From Oxyruncus cristatus (Eukaryota; Chordata; Aves; Passeriformes; Cotingidae), in assembly GCA_013399855.1 (NCBI GenBank), contig VXAY01003218.1, positions 1,010,975 through 1,074,974 of the forward strand: a DNA stretch of 64,000 bases, given 5' to 3'. This document shows, in pieces, positions 49,238-62,362 of the stretch. Below the pieces are notes generated by a model, which saw nothing but the letters and a program-made list of their open reading frames with translations, did no database searches and was not told the DNA's origin. Within the stretch, counting starts at the first letter, position 1. Every line of letters begins with the position of its first letter. Position numbers and translations under genes: made by a program.

Positions 49238-51668
49238 GCAGAGCTGTCCTGCCAATTCAGAGGTATGTAAGAACACAGGTGGCAACTCAGAATACCTAAA
49301 GTAGGTGCATAGAGCAGATAGCGAAGAAAAAAATCCCAGCCTGATGTTATGAGTACAAAGAAAAAGCTTCTTTGCTCAGTACTCACCCCTGAGCATCCTC
49401 CTGTTCCGCATTCCTTGCGCTGCCTGTCATTCCCAGTCACACATAATAGAAGTCTTCAGGGCTTCTAATTTTTGTTGTCACTCTGTTCCCACTGTTACGT
49501 TAATTAGATTAACCCAGACTCCCACGGAGGCTGTAACAATGATAAACCTTGTAGTGATCTGTCAGCTTTCTCTGAAACCCCTGTGTCTGGCTTTGGAAAT
49601 GTGCCCTCCCCACAGCCCACACCTCTGAGCGATGTCAAGGATCTGCCTGGATCACACCTGCTCACATACACTGCAATAAGCAACACAGAAAAGTAAATTC
49701 CTAATGACTGGAAACCTCAGGCACATTATCAATCTTTCCGATAAACCACCATGGAGAGGGTCATGGAACCAGAATAATTTTACATGTATTAATACTGTTG
49801 TTACAATATTTTGGGGAGAGAAACCCTGTCAAAAATCTAAACTGACTGTACATTAATACTCACATTTTTCTTTGGAAAGATTGGCTTGTTCCATTTTTCC
49901 CTCTTTGCCTTAAATAGGTGGTAGCTTTTCCGCTGCTTGTTCTAAAGACAGCAAAAAATTCTGGCAACTTTTAACACAGACCCCCAGTTCTGTGGGGTTT
50001 CACTTGCAGGCAGTTAAATTCTAAATCCATGTTCTGACAGATTTCATCTGCGGAAAAAAGGACAATGCAAGAGTAAGGGCTGACCTGCCCTTCTTGTCCT
50101 AATGTCCAGAGACCCTCAGCGACAAGGCACTGCTCATTCCAGACCAAGTGGAGAATTAGGGAGCAGCTCAGGTTCTTCCCAAGCAATTTAGAAACCATCA
50201 TTACAAATAATTATTTACTTCTCCCTAGCCCTGTGCCTCATTTCACTGAATCCAAAACTGTTTAGGTCTCTTTTATGCAGTGTGTGTGTGCGTGTGTGGA
50301 CATCTGCTGTGTCCATAAACCTGTATTACACATTTCCTTTCTCCTCTTACTGCAAATTTGAAGCAGATGTGTGAGGCTGGGGAGAATAGGTGGAGGCCAT
50401 ATTTCTCCAAACTGTGTTTTTGCTGCTACTTGGAAGGCAAAAAAAATTTGCCAAATAGCAAAACCACGGACTTTAAAAGCAAGTCGTGACATACAGCCAA
50501 GATCTCACCTTTCCATCCCTTGGCCTGAAAATAACAAAAAGAGTGGAAGTGGAACCCAAAAGGAGAAATTATTTCTTCACTAGACCTCTACCCTAATCTA
50601 ATGCCTGTCCCCAGCACCTACCAAAGTCCACAGCAGATCCCTAATTCATAAGGCTGTTTAGAAGATTATCTGACAACTGCGTTCCTGGAAAGAAACTCCC
50701 AGCTGCGAAATCCTACTTAAGATGCTGGGCTGCAACGTGAGCATGTGCAATATGCTCTGCCACCCCCAAATAAATCAGAGCTACATCTATACAACCCACA
50801 GCAGCAGAACCGAGAACCCCTGACATTTGTGAGGAAAGAGCTGTGTTCTGCAGAAGTGCAAGAGTCACTTTGGTGAGTCATATGTGGATTTGGAATGAGA
50901 GCCCAATTGGCAAACACACATTTTTCATAATTGCTGGAGGTCACTGCCTAAGTAAAAATAATGGAAAAAACAGATGAGTTACGAGCAAACCTCACTGAGT
51001 TATATGTGTAACACTCAGCTCAGGGATAGGCTTGCAGAATTTAACCAGCCTCTGGAAAGTATGGCACCAGCATCCCTGGAGCTTTTCCACTCATGGAAAC
51101 AGTGGGATTGGGGATCATGTGCTTTGACCAGCTACAAAACAAGGTCAGTCTGTGCTACAAGGAACCCTCTCAAACATGACATAAAATGAGGGAAGGAGCA
51201 GTCATTCATTTGCTATAACTGATGCTTAAACCAAGAATGACTAAAATGTATCCTGATTACTTTTTTCCAGGATTTTGCCCCCCCTCCTCTTTTTTTGCCT
51301 CCTTCTGCCCTCTTCTCTTTTTGCCTTCTCCTTACCCTTGAGTATTTAAAAATACACTGTTGCTCACCACTTTTTTAATGGCTTTGTAAAGATCAACACA
51401 ACAGTCCCAGACGTTCTCATACTCATTTACCTTTTGCATGATTTTCACTACAAGCATAAACCCTTGACCATTTCAGCAAAAGATCTCTTGGTTGGACCAT
51501 TCACTGGCAGAAAAAAAAAATCCCTGTATTTGCAGAAAAATAACCCCTGTGTTTGATTGTATCTGTTTCATACACCACGAGAGGGCACCAGATAATTATC
51601 AGAAATATTACCCAGGCAGCTGTCGTGAAAAAGCTGTTAATTGCACCTAATTAGAGCTCAGTAGATGT

Positions 51669-51686
51669 ATTAATTAATTAATTAAT
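51669..51686. repeat. (TTAA/ATTA)n tract
   Basis: ATTAATTAATTAATTAAT-type simple repeat of about 18 bases. Confidence 0.88.
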
Positions 51687-52597
51687 CAGGCTTCAATACA
51701 GACATTCCATCTCCACCCGGTTTCCAGCTTGCTGCTCCTGTTTTGGATCCCAAGGGAAGCTCTATGCAGGTATTGCTTCTCCCTCCAAATATCCCCCCAT
51801 TTCTAGTCTTGCTGCTGTCCTGTCTTGTGTCACGTACCTCAAATATTGCACGGACCTCAAATACCGTCCAGAGCCCCAGAATGAGAACAGCCATTGCCAA
51901 ATTTGTTTTCCAGGCCACAGCACAATTTTTTCACCACAAATGAAAAGTTCATCAGTGCAAGAGCAGCTTTAGTACAGGTTAATCCCACAAACATTACCAC
52001 GCTTTAAAAGTCTTTGATCTTATTTTTGCAACAGTTAGAGTTATTAAAAAAAACAAACAACCTATTTCAAAGCATTGTGTACAGAATTTTCCTACATTTC
52101 ATAGGTGTTAATCACCCTTGTTTCCTTGCTGCAGAGGACAGGACACAGATTGCTTGCTGGATCACAAATTAAAAAGCTGTAAAAAGGGTTTAATCCTGTC
52201 CCTACTTCAAATTAGCTGTGCTGGGAACCATTCTGGATTCGTCTTTGCCCTGACAGTATATAGACCCTTCTGAAAGTATGTGCAAAATCTTCTGATGAAA
52301 CAAGAAGATAAAAAAAATCCCTAAAAATTATTTCTTGTCTCTCAATCCACTTTGCACTGCTGCAGCACATGCAAGCAGAAACAATTATCCCCCTTGTTTC
52401 AGATAAATGGAATTCTCTACTCTTTCTGTATTAAAGGGATAAAGCAAAAGCTTAAAATAAAGATCCCAACAAATGAAAATATTTGTAGTAAGCTAATTAC
52501 CTGATTAAATAATTACATTGTCTGTCTCCCTGCATTTCTCCACCTGTTACTGTCTTAAATATCAAACACAGAGGTAATACCAGACATTAAGCGCATG

Positions 52598-53316
52598 GAT
52601 CCTAGTTAGAGCCGCCGGGTCCAGTTCATCACGGTGTGGGTGTGACCCAAACTGTGTGTTCTACACCCTCTGTGTCATTTCCCAGGAACTCTTAACAACA
52701 GACCCTTTGCAGCAGCTGCCCAGAGCACACCTGACCCCTCAGGCTGTCAGCTGGGTGTTAAGGGGCCTGTGAGACAGGAGGATGTTCCTGTGCTCACACC
52801 AATGATTGGGGTGTGAGAACTCCCCTCCGGGGAGTCGGTAGCACCTCCACCCCCAGCCTGAGGTCTTCGAATGGGCCATCAAGGATTCCAAAAATATCCT
52901 ACGACTCACAATCACCCATTGTGGAACTCCCCGCCCTGGGGCAGGTACTGGGCATTCCTGCCCGAACCTCAGTGTATGTAATCTTGGGGTCTTGGGACTG
53001 CTGGTACCACTCGTGGGATCCAGAGGAGGGCCAGAACCTCAACCAGACTGTGACCATCACTCTCACCAACAGGTTTTCCCTCCCGTTTACTTTGGACTCA
53101 GGGGGGCCACGTGGGGCTCAGCACGGGGGCCAATGAACACCATTCTGTTCGTGCCCCAGGGTGCTGGGTTATACATCTGGGTTTTGTGGGTTAAAACCAA
53201 TTGTTCGTTTGTGTAATTGTATTTATTGTATTAGTTTTATTAAATTGTAACTCTGACTTATAATCTCTTTTGAGTTGGGTTCATTTCTCCTGCCAGTTTA
53301 CCTTTAAACCAGCACA
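52598..53316 (+). mobile_element. Avian ERV LTR (probable solo LTR, ERVL-like)
   Basis: A roughly 0.7-kb block with LTR character. It has a GC-rich first half, an ATTAAA polyadenylation signal near 53240 followed by a T-rich stretch, and a terminal AACCAGCACA that ends in CA. Its phrasing resembles songbird ERVL-type LTRs. The 5-mer GCATG lies directly at both sides (52593-52597 and 53317-53321), the size of an ERVL target duplication. However, the element would then start GA and not TG, so the 5' border is uncertain. No gag, pol or env reading frame flanks it. Confidence 0.6.
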
Positions 53317-53370
53317 GCATGCTACTCCTCTCCAAAAAGCCCAGTCAAGCATGTCTTTGTAAACAATCAT

Positions 53371-53665
53371 ACAATGAGAGAATCAGCTGGGTTGGAAAGG
53401 ACTTCTGAGATCATCAAGTTCAACCCTTGATCCAAACCCACCGTCGTTCCCAACCCATGGCACTGATGCCACGTCCAGTCTGTCCTTAAACACCTCCAGG
53501 GACGGTGACTCCATCCCCTCCCTGGGCAGCCCATTCCAATGGCTGATTACCCTCTCTGGGAAGAATTTCTTCCTAATATCCAACCTAAACCTTCCCTGGC
53601 ACAGCTTAAGACCGAGCCTTCTTGTCTTACTGATAGCTGCCTGGGAGAAGAGACCAACTCCCCGA
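53371..53665 (-). mobile_element. CR1 LINE 3' fragment, second subtype
   Basis: GAATCAGCTGGGTTGGAAAGG, GATCATCAAGTTCAACCC, CACCTCCAGGGACGGTGACTCC, then ACCCTCTCTGGGAAGAATTTC and GAGACCAACTCCCCGACTC. It lies 55 bases beyond the LTR. Confidence 0.9.
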
Positions 53666-54163
53666 CTCAAAGCACCAATATTCTGAAAACATGGTACATT
53701 TTTGAGCACAAAACAGATTTAGTAAACACAGGGTTTTTTCCAGTCTAAGTAAGTTTGGGCTTTTGCCTCATGAAATGTTGAATTTTTCAGTTGCATGGCC
53801 TTTTTCTGTAATTTGAGGGGGTGCTACTTAGAACTACCCTTCATTTTTTAAATTGGCCAAACCCTTTGATCACTGGCTGAAACTTCATTTTCTGAAGCTG
53901 ATAACGCGATCTTGCAGCTACTTGTGAAGTTCTGGGCTAGTTTTGACCTCAGCTTTTACTTTGTTGATACAATTACTTTCCAACCATGCAGTTGAATGCT
54001 GTTATGGAAACACTGTCTGAAAAACACTACATATTTCCGAACTACTCCCAGTTGTTGATACCACTGTGCTACAGTTGTTCAGCTGCTGTGCTTGTAGGAT
54101 TGCTTGGCCTGTATGTACTCTGGGATGCCTCCTGCCCATACAACTGCCAATTTTTTTAATTTT

Positions 54164-54178
54164 TATATATATATATAT
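54164..54178. repeat. (AT)n tract between T runs
   Basis: Short AT repeat flanked by TTTTTTT and TTTTTTTT. Confidence 0.88.
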
Positions 54179-55538
54179 TTTTTTTCCTGCGTTCTTAAAG
54201 CAACTTGCATTAAAGAACTTGGCCTGATACTGTTTTCATCAAAGCCGGTGAATGAGCTTATCAAGGATAGGGTCAGGTACATCAATATTTGACCCTTCCT
54301 AAACAAGATCCACTCTGGTACTTCCTGCTCCCATCTCTGCTACTCCCAGCTCATTCAGGACTTACTAACTGCAGTTTTTAGTAATATCTTTCCCTCTTGG
54401 GACAGCATTGTCCACATGCTGGCTATAAACTGTTTTTCAGGGAATTTTTTGGAAGAAAGAACTTAATAATCGTGGGGCCTGAATACTGAAGATCTTGTAG
54501 TGTCTCCTGCAAAACTTATTTTCCAAAGGAGTAAAGCTGATAGAGTCCCTAATTTGTGCATTTTGATCCTTGAGCAACATGGGTTCTGCTACAATTCCCA
54601 TTTATTCACATAACCATGAGTAGTTAATCTGCCATGGCGCTCCCCTTCTCACTTATTTTGGTCTACAAGTCTCAAAATAAAGCCAGAACCTTTTCCAAGT
54701 CCTGCAGATCTATCAGCAGGGTATTATCTTACCCATCAGCCCAGGAAGGTAATACAGATTCCAGCAGAGCTGACTGCTTCTGACACAAATTGACAAGAAG
54801 CCCTTTCTCCCTGCCTCATTGTACCTGATTTGATCCCCAGGAAAGCTGCTCTTTACACACTTTGTAACCTGCACAAAGGCTAAATGCCTCAGAAATGCCT
54901 CCTGCCCTCCCTCTGACAGGGACAGTCAGCATGGGGAAAAGGATTATTTGAGTGCTGCCAGAGCAGCCCAGCCTCTCAGCCTGCCTGGGACACCACCAAT
55001 TACCTTACCGCACCCTACCAGTGCCCATTTATTTTTCCTTTGCTATCATTTATTTATACCCTCATCTTGCCTTGCTCTGATGTTCCACAGCAGAGTTATG
55101 CATCAACATGGACATTTTCTCCCAATTTCTCCCACCTTTTGCCTGCTGTTTACAGTTCCCTGCCTCCAGACTTTTTAAATGAGAGGATTTTATTTTTCTT
55201 GTCCTTCTCTGTATATGCTGCATTCTAAAAGGCAGTGAATGGGTGACCTTCAATCACTTTAACAGGTAATAAATATTTTACCTGGAAGGAGGACATGGAA
55301 ACAGCCTGTCTCAGTTGACTGGAGTAATTTTCCTTACTATTATTTTGCTGCTCCAAGGAGCAGAAGAAATGTTTCTATTACAGCAGGAACAGTGGAAACC
55401 GGGAGCTGATGAAGGCTTTCTCAGCTCTCATGCTGCATGGCTTTTCTGCCTGCTGTAGGGAACAAAACCACCCACAAACACAGATTTGAAATACAATATT
55501 ATCCACACCCCAGGCTCTCTTCTCTGCACGGTGAGAGC

Positions 55539-56035
55539 AGAATCACAGAACGATGGAATGACTTGGGCTGGAAGGCACCTCGGGAGGTCCCTGTCCAAGC
55601 TCCAGCTCAAAGCAGGTCAGCTCTGGGGGCAGATCAGGTCGCTCAGGGCTTGAACTAGTTGGGTTTGGAAAACCTCCGAGGATGGAGATGGCACAGTGTT
55701 GCTGGGCAGCTGTGCTGCTCTTGAGTGTCCTGGTGGGAAATAGGTTTTCTCTGCATTCAGCCCAAACCTTTCTTGGTCACCCCAGACCTTGACTGAGAAA
55801 AGCCTGGCTCAGCCTCATGGGAAGGGCTGGATGATGCAGGGTCCCCAAAGCCTTCCCTGCCCTGGGCTGACCAAGCCCTGCTCCCGTGGTCTTTCCTCAC
55901 AGGGAAAGTTCTCCAGCCCAAGCCATCCTGGGGCTTCCCTTCCCTTTCTTTCCTCCAGTCTGTCAATGCCTTTCCTGTTCTTGGAGCCCCAAACTGGACA
56001 CAGTATCTGGATGTGACCTAAGGAGTGCTGAGCAT
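55539..56035 (-). mobile_element. CR1 LINE 3' fragment (~500 bp)
   Basis: AGAATCACAGAACGATGGAATG, GGCTGGAAGGCACCTCGGGAGG, and further in GGAGCCCCAAACTGGACACAG and GATGTGACCTAAGGAGTGCTGAG. The latter is the conserved CR1 ORF2 C-terminal stretch in reverse. It is the longest CR1 piece in the window and may include small foreign insertions in its middle. Confidence 0.82.
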
Positions 56036-56289
56036 GAGGGACTAATCCCTCCCTGATCCCCTGCCATGCCCCTGCCAGAGGCAGCAGCGTCCCTGCCACT
56101 AAATGATACAGGAAATGTAAAACAAAATAAACATTCTTAGAAATATGGTGAGCTGGACACCAACAACACAGCTTAATTTTGTTGGATTTCTTTTGTCTCC
56201 CTTGAAACAAAATTTTCTTAGGGATGTTTATAGTTTATTAATTTCCATGCCACTGTTTAGTTTAGTATTTTGCCAGATGCTTCCCTGGG

Positions 56290-56477
56290 AGGGTGGGGAG
56301 GCCCTGGCACAGGGTGACCAGAGAAGCTGTGGCTGCCCCATCCCTGGGAGTGCCCAAGGACAGGTTGGACGGGGCTTGGAGCAACCTGGGCCAGTGGAAG
56401 GTGTCCCTGCCCATGGCAGGGGGTGGGACTGGATGATCTTTAAGGTCCCTTCCAACCCATTCTGGAATTCTATGATT
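56290..56477 (+). mobile_element. CR1 LINE 3' fragment
   Basis: GGGTGGGGAGGCCCTGGCAC to CATTCTGGAATTCTATGATT. Nearly consensus and probably young. Confidence 0.92.
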
Positions 56478-57956
56478 TCAACTCACCTTGTGCTCCATCT
56501 GCCTTTGGAGATCTGCTTTCCTTACAACTACATGCTCTCATTTTGAAAATCTTACTTTTGAAACATTTAGCTTTTTTCACATCAAAAAACTTTTCCTAAC
56601 AGTGGTACATTAACATGGGAACTTCTTCACTCACCTCAGTACTGCAAACAACTAACAAGTGAAGGAATTTTTGCCAAAGGACACTTCTGGTACAGCAATA
56701 GCTTGACAGTGCCTTCCTTTCCTCAGCGCTGAGGAACAGCTGAAACACCAGAAAATTTCAGTCATTAACTCTTAGTGCCATTCTAAAGAGAGCAACTTAT
56801 CAGAATCTCTTCTTCTGTACCAGCTTTGAACTTTAACACTGAAAGAGCCCAACACAACGCACTGAAGAAAAACAATTCTTTAAAAAAAAGGAAACCTAAT
56901 CAGGAATAAAAAAAGGACTGTTAAATCCTGTCCCCAGCTGACTCCCTCTGAGATTTAGCTGAGACATTTGATCACTTAGAAAACAGAGATGTTATCACTG
57001 ACTACCTTATCAAGCTCTTGTGAGGATTAATTATATAGGCTGTGGTGTAGGTCACAGGGAGTGTGACAGAGTGAAAGCTACTCCATAAAAATAGTTGCTT
57101 AGAACAACCAGGAATAACCTGACATAGGCTAGAATGTCTTAAAAACATGTGAAGTTTTGCAAAAAGGGGTAACAGTCCAAACCAGGACTTTTTTAATATT
57201 CTGAGAATATTAACTGTAAAACTCTAGAACAACTTAAAATACTCTACATTGAATTGCTTTAATACTCCATATTGAATAATCTTAATTATGTTGCTGAATG
57301 ATTAAAGACTGAAGTATTAATTCAAACTCACATCTCACAATGATCTCTGTTCACTTTTTACCCACACATTTAATTAGCTAAGCACACTGCCTTGCTTTTG
57401 CTATAGAACAGTTAATGCCAAGACCAGTAAAGGCACCACCAAAGACCCAAAGCTCATAAAAACAATCTTAACAAACATTAAAAGGCAGATGCTGGAAAAC
57501 AAATGCTTATTTCAGTTTATGACCGCGGAGTGGACTGGGGATGCTTGAAAACACTGGAATGTGTAATTTTGTATGGTGAATAGAGCAGGACGAGCCACGC
57601 CAGAGTGTCCATGGCGTTGGAGCAGTGTGAGGGTGGCAGTGCCCTGGCACTGGGCTCGGTGCCACGCTGCCCTGCCTGCCTGGGCTCCAGCTCCCTTCAT
57701 GGCCCACCAGCCGCAGGCGCATCCCTCTCTCTGGAACAGTGGCCGAGAGCCGGGGAGTGCAGGGACAGGAGGGCAGCAAAGGCCACACGTTCAGCCCACT
57801 GTGGCTGGTGGACCTGCTCTCGCCCAACGACAGCTTAATAATAAGGCAGATACAGCCTAATCCCTGCTCACCAGTGGCTGCCCGGGGCAGGTCACACGCC
57901 GTCCAGGGCACCGCCACCCGACCACCTCGCTCCTCACGGAGCTCCTGCAGGCTGTG

Positions 57957-58193
57957 GGAATCACAGGATCAGTGCGGCTGGAAAAGCCCTCACAGCCCAT
58001 GGAGTCCCCCCCTGTGCCCGATCCCCAGCTCGTCACCCAGCCCAGAGCACGGAGCGCCACGTCCAGTCCTTCCTTGGGCACCTCCACGGACGGGGGCTCC
58101 ACCACCTCTCTGGGCAGCCCCTGCCAATGCGTGGCCACCCTTTGCAGGGAGAAATTCCTCCTGGTGTCCCACCTGAGCCTCCCCTGGCACAGC
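57957..58193 (-). mobile_element. CR1 LINE 3' fragment cut by the assembly gap
   Basis: GGAATCACAGGATCAGTGCGG to CTGAGCCTCCCCTGGCACAGC, where the N run begins. The copy is unusually GC-rich compared with its relatives. This suggests long residence in a GC-biased island flank. Confidence 0.88.
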
Positions 58194-58621
58194 NNNNNNN
58201 NNNNNNNNNNNNNNNNNNNNNNNNNNNNNNNNNNNNNNNNNNNNNNNNNNNNNNNNNNNNNNNNNNNNNNNNNNNNNNNNNNNNNNNNNNNNNNNNNNNN
58301 NNNNNNNNNNNNNNNNNNNNNNNNNNNNNNNNNNNNNNNNNNNNNNNNNNNNNNNNNNNNNNNNNNNNNNNNNNNNNNNNNNNNNNNNNNNNNNNNNNNN
58401 NNNNNNNNNNNNNNNNNNNNNNNNNNNNNNNNNNNNNNNNNNNNNNNNNNNNNNNNNNNNNNNNNNNNNNNNNNNNNNNNNNNNNNNNNNNNNNNNNNNN
58501 NNNNNNNNNNNNNNNNNNNNNNNNNNNNNNNNNNNNNNNNNNNNNNNNNNNNNNNNNNNNNNNNNNNNNNNNNNNNNNNNNNNNNNNNNNNNNNNNNNNN
58601 NNNNNNNNNNNNNNNNNNNNN
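58194..58621. other. 428-base assembly gap at the second CpG island
   Basis: All N. GC-rich sequence lies on both sides, and the right side is strongly CpG-rich, so a promoter core is probably missing here. Confidence 0.99.
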
Positions 58622-59110
58622 GGGGCTGACCCGCGGCGGGGGGCGGAGGGGAGGCTGCGGGCGGTGTTGCGGGTCGGGGGGCTCCGCTCGGGGCCGGGGT
58701 GTCCGAGAGGAGCCGTGGCAGGGCGGCCCCAGCGCATCCCGACCCCCGTGGCTGCAGGGCCGCGGGCACCGAGCCGCCCTCGGGCCGGCGGGGGCTGCAC
58801 ACCCGGGGCGATGTGTATCTATCACGTATGTATGTAAATGTGTGTACGCGGGTGTCTGTATGTGTGGGGCAGCCGCAGGCAGAGGCAGCGCACGCCGCCC
58901 CACATCGCAGCCGCAGCAGCAGCCCCGGAGCGCGGCACTGCCAAACGCCGTCCTTGGGAAGGGAGAGCTGATTAACGCGGTCAGGAGCCGGTATTGTTGC
59001 GGCTGCGAATCGCCCCCTCTGTATAATATGATGGTGGATATGACTTAGAGCTGTGCGTCCGCGGTCTTTTGTCTCCGCCGGAGCCCCGCGCATCGGGGTG
59101 TGCGAGGGGT
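58622..59110 (+). promoter_or_regulatory. CpG island, candidate promoter of the divergent neighbour (RNF2?)
   Basis: The first 200 bases after the gap are dense in CpG (GACCCGCGGCGGGGGGCGG and similar). CpG-rich patches continue to about 59110, broken by a GT-rich stretch at 58810-58866. This looks like the right half of an unmethylated promoter island. By established amniote gene order, RNF2, the RING1B ubiquitin ligase of Polycomb complex 1, lies upstream of NIBAN1 in divergent orientation with a non-coding first exon. That fits the absence of coding sequence here, but no RNF2 residue is visible. An unrelated CpG island is equally possible on sequence alone. Confidence 0.4.
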
Positions 59111-62100
59111 GATGCTCCTGAGCTGGTGCTGGGAGTGACCTGGCTGCTCCTGCTCCTGGGAAAATGTCGCTTCCCACAGGGCGGCAGGTGCAGAAAGACT
59201 CTGTGTCGGGAGCTGTGGATGTGCCTCCTTCCCTCGCACTCGCTCTCGCTGCTTCCCTTACGAATTTAGCACCTGTTCCTTGCCAAGTTGTTCACTCTGA
59301 GATAGCTGCCTCTCCAGAATCACCTGCCTCCCTTGCACCAGCTCCATGCCACAGTGCACGTATGAAACAAGCACTGAGCAACGTTCTCCTCGGGATTTTT
59401 GTAAGCTGTTTGTTTTTCAGACCCTCTCCTATAGAAAATAATTGGATCAAGTGCCTAATTCTGCAGAAATCCAGAGGACAGCTAGTGGAGAAAGATGATT
59501 TCCAGCATGATAAATCATAATCCAGCCCTGTTTGGAAGTGGCTGTAGCTCTGTGTAATAACTGTGCACTGCACATGGGCTTTTAAGGATTAAAGGGAATT
59601 GCTTGCATTTGAAAGAACGTGACTGGTGTGCAGGGGAAATTATTGTTGCTTGGGGAAAGTTCTTTAATCAAATATGTCACTCATTTCAGTGACAAAGGCT
59701 CGATTTGTCATAGGAGTTCCCTGCAGAGGTACTCTAATTTGTAGTCATCTGTGTTTTCATTAAAAACTTGTGTAATGAGATCATTTGACTTTCTTATACA
59801 TCATGTCAAGCTCAGAGATGGCACTTGGCTTGTCAGCGGAGACAGAGGCGCTCGCTGGGACAGCAGCAGAAATGGATAAGCAGCATAATCTGCATTAAAA
59901 TATGTATTTGTTTGAAGGGCTAACCTTGTCAGTTGTTTGGAGGTGGGAGGAATTCTCTCTGGGCAGTGCGAGCTGAGTGTCAGCTACGAGCTTTGTGGCT
60001 GGGTCTGGCTCTGTGATGGTTCTTTTCAGCAGTGACGGCTTTAGGACATCTTTAAACCTTATTGACCCTGCAAATTGTCATTGACAATGTTTAATAACTA
60101 CCTTATTTTTCTGTTTGACTTTAATATAGGGACACAGATGTTGCATTGGAGGTGTATTTTCACTTCTTCAGTGGCTAAAACTCTGACCTGTGGCTTCAAC
60201 CTTTGAAGCCCCAGCCTTGCTGCAGCTGCCAAGAAAAGCACTGCTTGTCGTGTCTTAAGAGGAGAAATAACATGCAGGCCATGGCAAAATAAATTGCGCA
60301 GGTCTCCCTTTTATCAATGGTGCCTTGTATTGTAAGAGTGATGTGTGGTAATGGGTTGAGTACAGAGACTTGGTTGGGCATCTTGGGACATTACAGCAGA
60401 ATTCTGGCATTTTCAGGGCTCCCAACCATTCAGGAGAAATATGGTTGGCACCCATAGGAAAGCCATCAGTCTTAGACGTGAAATAGATGTTGGGATAAGT
60501 GAATTTCTGCAGCTCTCTTTAAACTCTTTCCCCGGCTTGCGAAAAGAATGGAAGTGGCGGGGGGAAAAGCAGCTTAAAAAACCGAGATACAAGTCTGGAC
60601 TGCTCAGTTGTATTTTTCCTAGAAGGAGCCCTGGATCTGGTCTTACTGCAGCACCAGTTGTAGGAACATGTGGGAAAGAAGTATCGGAGTAAAGGAATTC
60701 CTTCCACCTTTTTTCCCTAAATACCTTTTACTTATTTTTTTCTGAATAGATCAGCAGTTTAATAATGGTGTAGACAGAGAGGAAAGAGATTGGAGAAGGG
60801 ATATTGTTGAACCTCAGCTTGGTTCTGCTTGTTGATGAAAATAACTGGCCTTCGAAGCTGACCTTAAATTCTTAATTTTCTGAGGAATGAGCAGCATTCA
60901 ATATTGTGGAGCTGTTTAGACTTGTTGCAGTAGAGAAGTATTTTAGGAATTATCCCTCTTTGCTTTCCCCCGACTTCTGGATCATGGGACTCCCTTTCAG
61001 ACAGCTGAGAGTTAGCAGTAGTGTTCTGCTAACTAATTAAAAACCTAATCTGTGCTTTACTCTTCACCTCTTGGTGACAGCATTAAACTGTTTTGGATAA
61101 TTACTGGGTTAAACTGTGTGAGTATTGCTCCTGTTTACAAAATGTACAATCTTATTTGTGAGGGAGTCGTTGGAATGCAAACTGTTCTTCGCTGTCACCC
61201 AGCTTTAGGTGAGAGCTGCCTGCTTGCCAAATTAACAATTTGGCTTCTCTGTATTTATTGTAGCTATTAAGTCAATCATACATGAGATGGCTTGAGTCTT
61301 TTTGTCTCTCAAGTGTTGTGGGGGAGTTTATTTTCTGTTTGTTAACAGCCAAGCTGTCTTTTGTTCTCTTCAAGAAAATTCTCTCACTGTTGGTTGTGGC
61401 TTCACTGTGATAACTGCTTATAGGGAAGAAATCTTTCTGTCTGTCCAACATAGCTCTGGAAAAACTGGAATCCAAGCATATTTCTTGATCTGATATCCTC
61501 AGAATATCATCCACATGTCTTTTAAAATAATATAAATGCAGCGGAGTACTGGTGCTTGCTGTTAATAAACGGATGGATGGCGGGTGCATTGCGTGCTGAA
61601 GAGAAGGACACAAAGGGCTCGCTGGATATGATCCCAGGACACCCGAATTACAGCATATTTGGCTTGAACTTTCATGATGTTTCTTAAATGTGCTTAGAAG
61701 CATCTTGGCCCTGTGGCACTGCCCCAGAGCAGCTGTCCAGAAAGGTGAGGAGCAGCTTTTCTGTTGGTGGGATGAAAAATATCAAACCCATGTTGGTTTC
61801 TCAATGGAAATAGAAGCAGATCTGTGCTGGCTCCTCAAGCTTTGGTGTTCAGGTGGTTATTCCACATGCCTTTGGTTTTAGACTGTCTTGGAAACGGGGT
61901 GTTTCCAAGCTCTTCCACCCTGGGCTCAGGATGGGCATCTGAGGGCTGGAACTGTGCAGCAGGGGGAGCAGGAGGTACAGCCCTGAAGAGTAATTAAATA
62001 TGGAATATTAATATACCAGCTCTGTAGCTCTTGTTTATTAAAGTCACCCTGAGGTTGGCTGCATGTTTGCAGGTTGTGATGACAGAGCTGCCTGACCCCA

Positions 62101-62309
62101 CAACTGTCAGGAAGGAACCTGGAATCTGCACACACCCCTGGCTGGAGGTTTGGGTTTTCTCAGTGTTATATTCAGGACTGTAAAGGCCTGAAGGCAGAAT
62201 TGAATCAGTGGGTTTCATTTTGCCACCAAAAGTAGGTTGAGCCGTTGGGTGGAAAACCAGCTGTGTGTTGGTTTTTGTCCTCCTGGTGTAACTGTAGATG
62301 TAGAAGCGA

Positions 62310-62362
62310 TTTTTTTTTTTTTTTTTTTTTTTTTTATCCCGCACAATCNTTTTTTTTTTTTT
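62310..62362. repeat. Interrupted poly-T tract with a single N
   Basis: 26 T residues, ATCCCGCACAATC, one N at 62349, then 13 T residues. The next bases, ACCAGCACAATC, nearly repeat the interruption. This looks like a badly resolved homopolymer. Confidence 0.9.

Larger units (their letters stand above)
45921..57956. other. Intergenic DNA, part 2
   Basis: It holds CR1 fragments, the LTR and simple repeats. The segment 47469-47695 has exon-like borders but no recognisable protein. From about 57590 to 57950 GC content rises as the second island approaches. The open frames there show no family signature. Confidence 0.6.

Noticed and set aside
52813..53136. 107-codon plus-strand ORF
   Set aside because: It lies inside the LTR-like block and shows no retroviral or host protein pattern.
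57507..57917. 136-codon minus-strand ORF and overlapping plus-strand frames in a GC-rich stretch
   Set aside because: No splice-bounded exon or recognised domain was found. GC-rich composition explains the open frames.
57857..59177. Long ORFs of 236-395 codons spanning the N run
   Set aside because: Most of each is unknown residues from the assembly gap. The real parts are CR1 and CpG island.
59164..59520. 118-codon plus-strand ORF just after the second CpG island
   Set aside because: It does not resemble RNF2 or another known family, has no RING cysteines, and lies in presumed intron.
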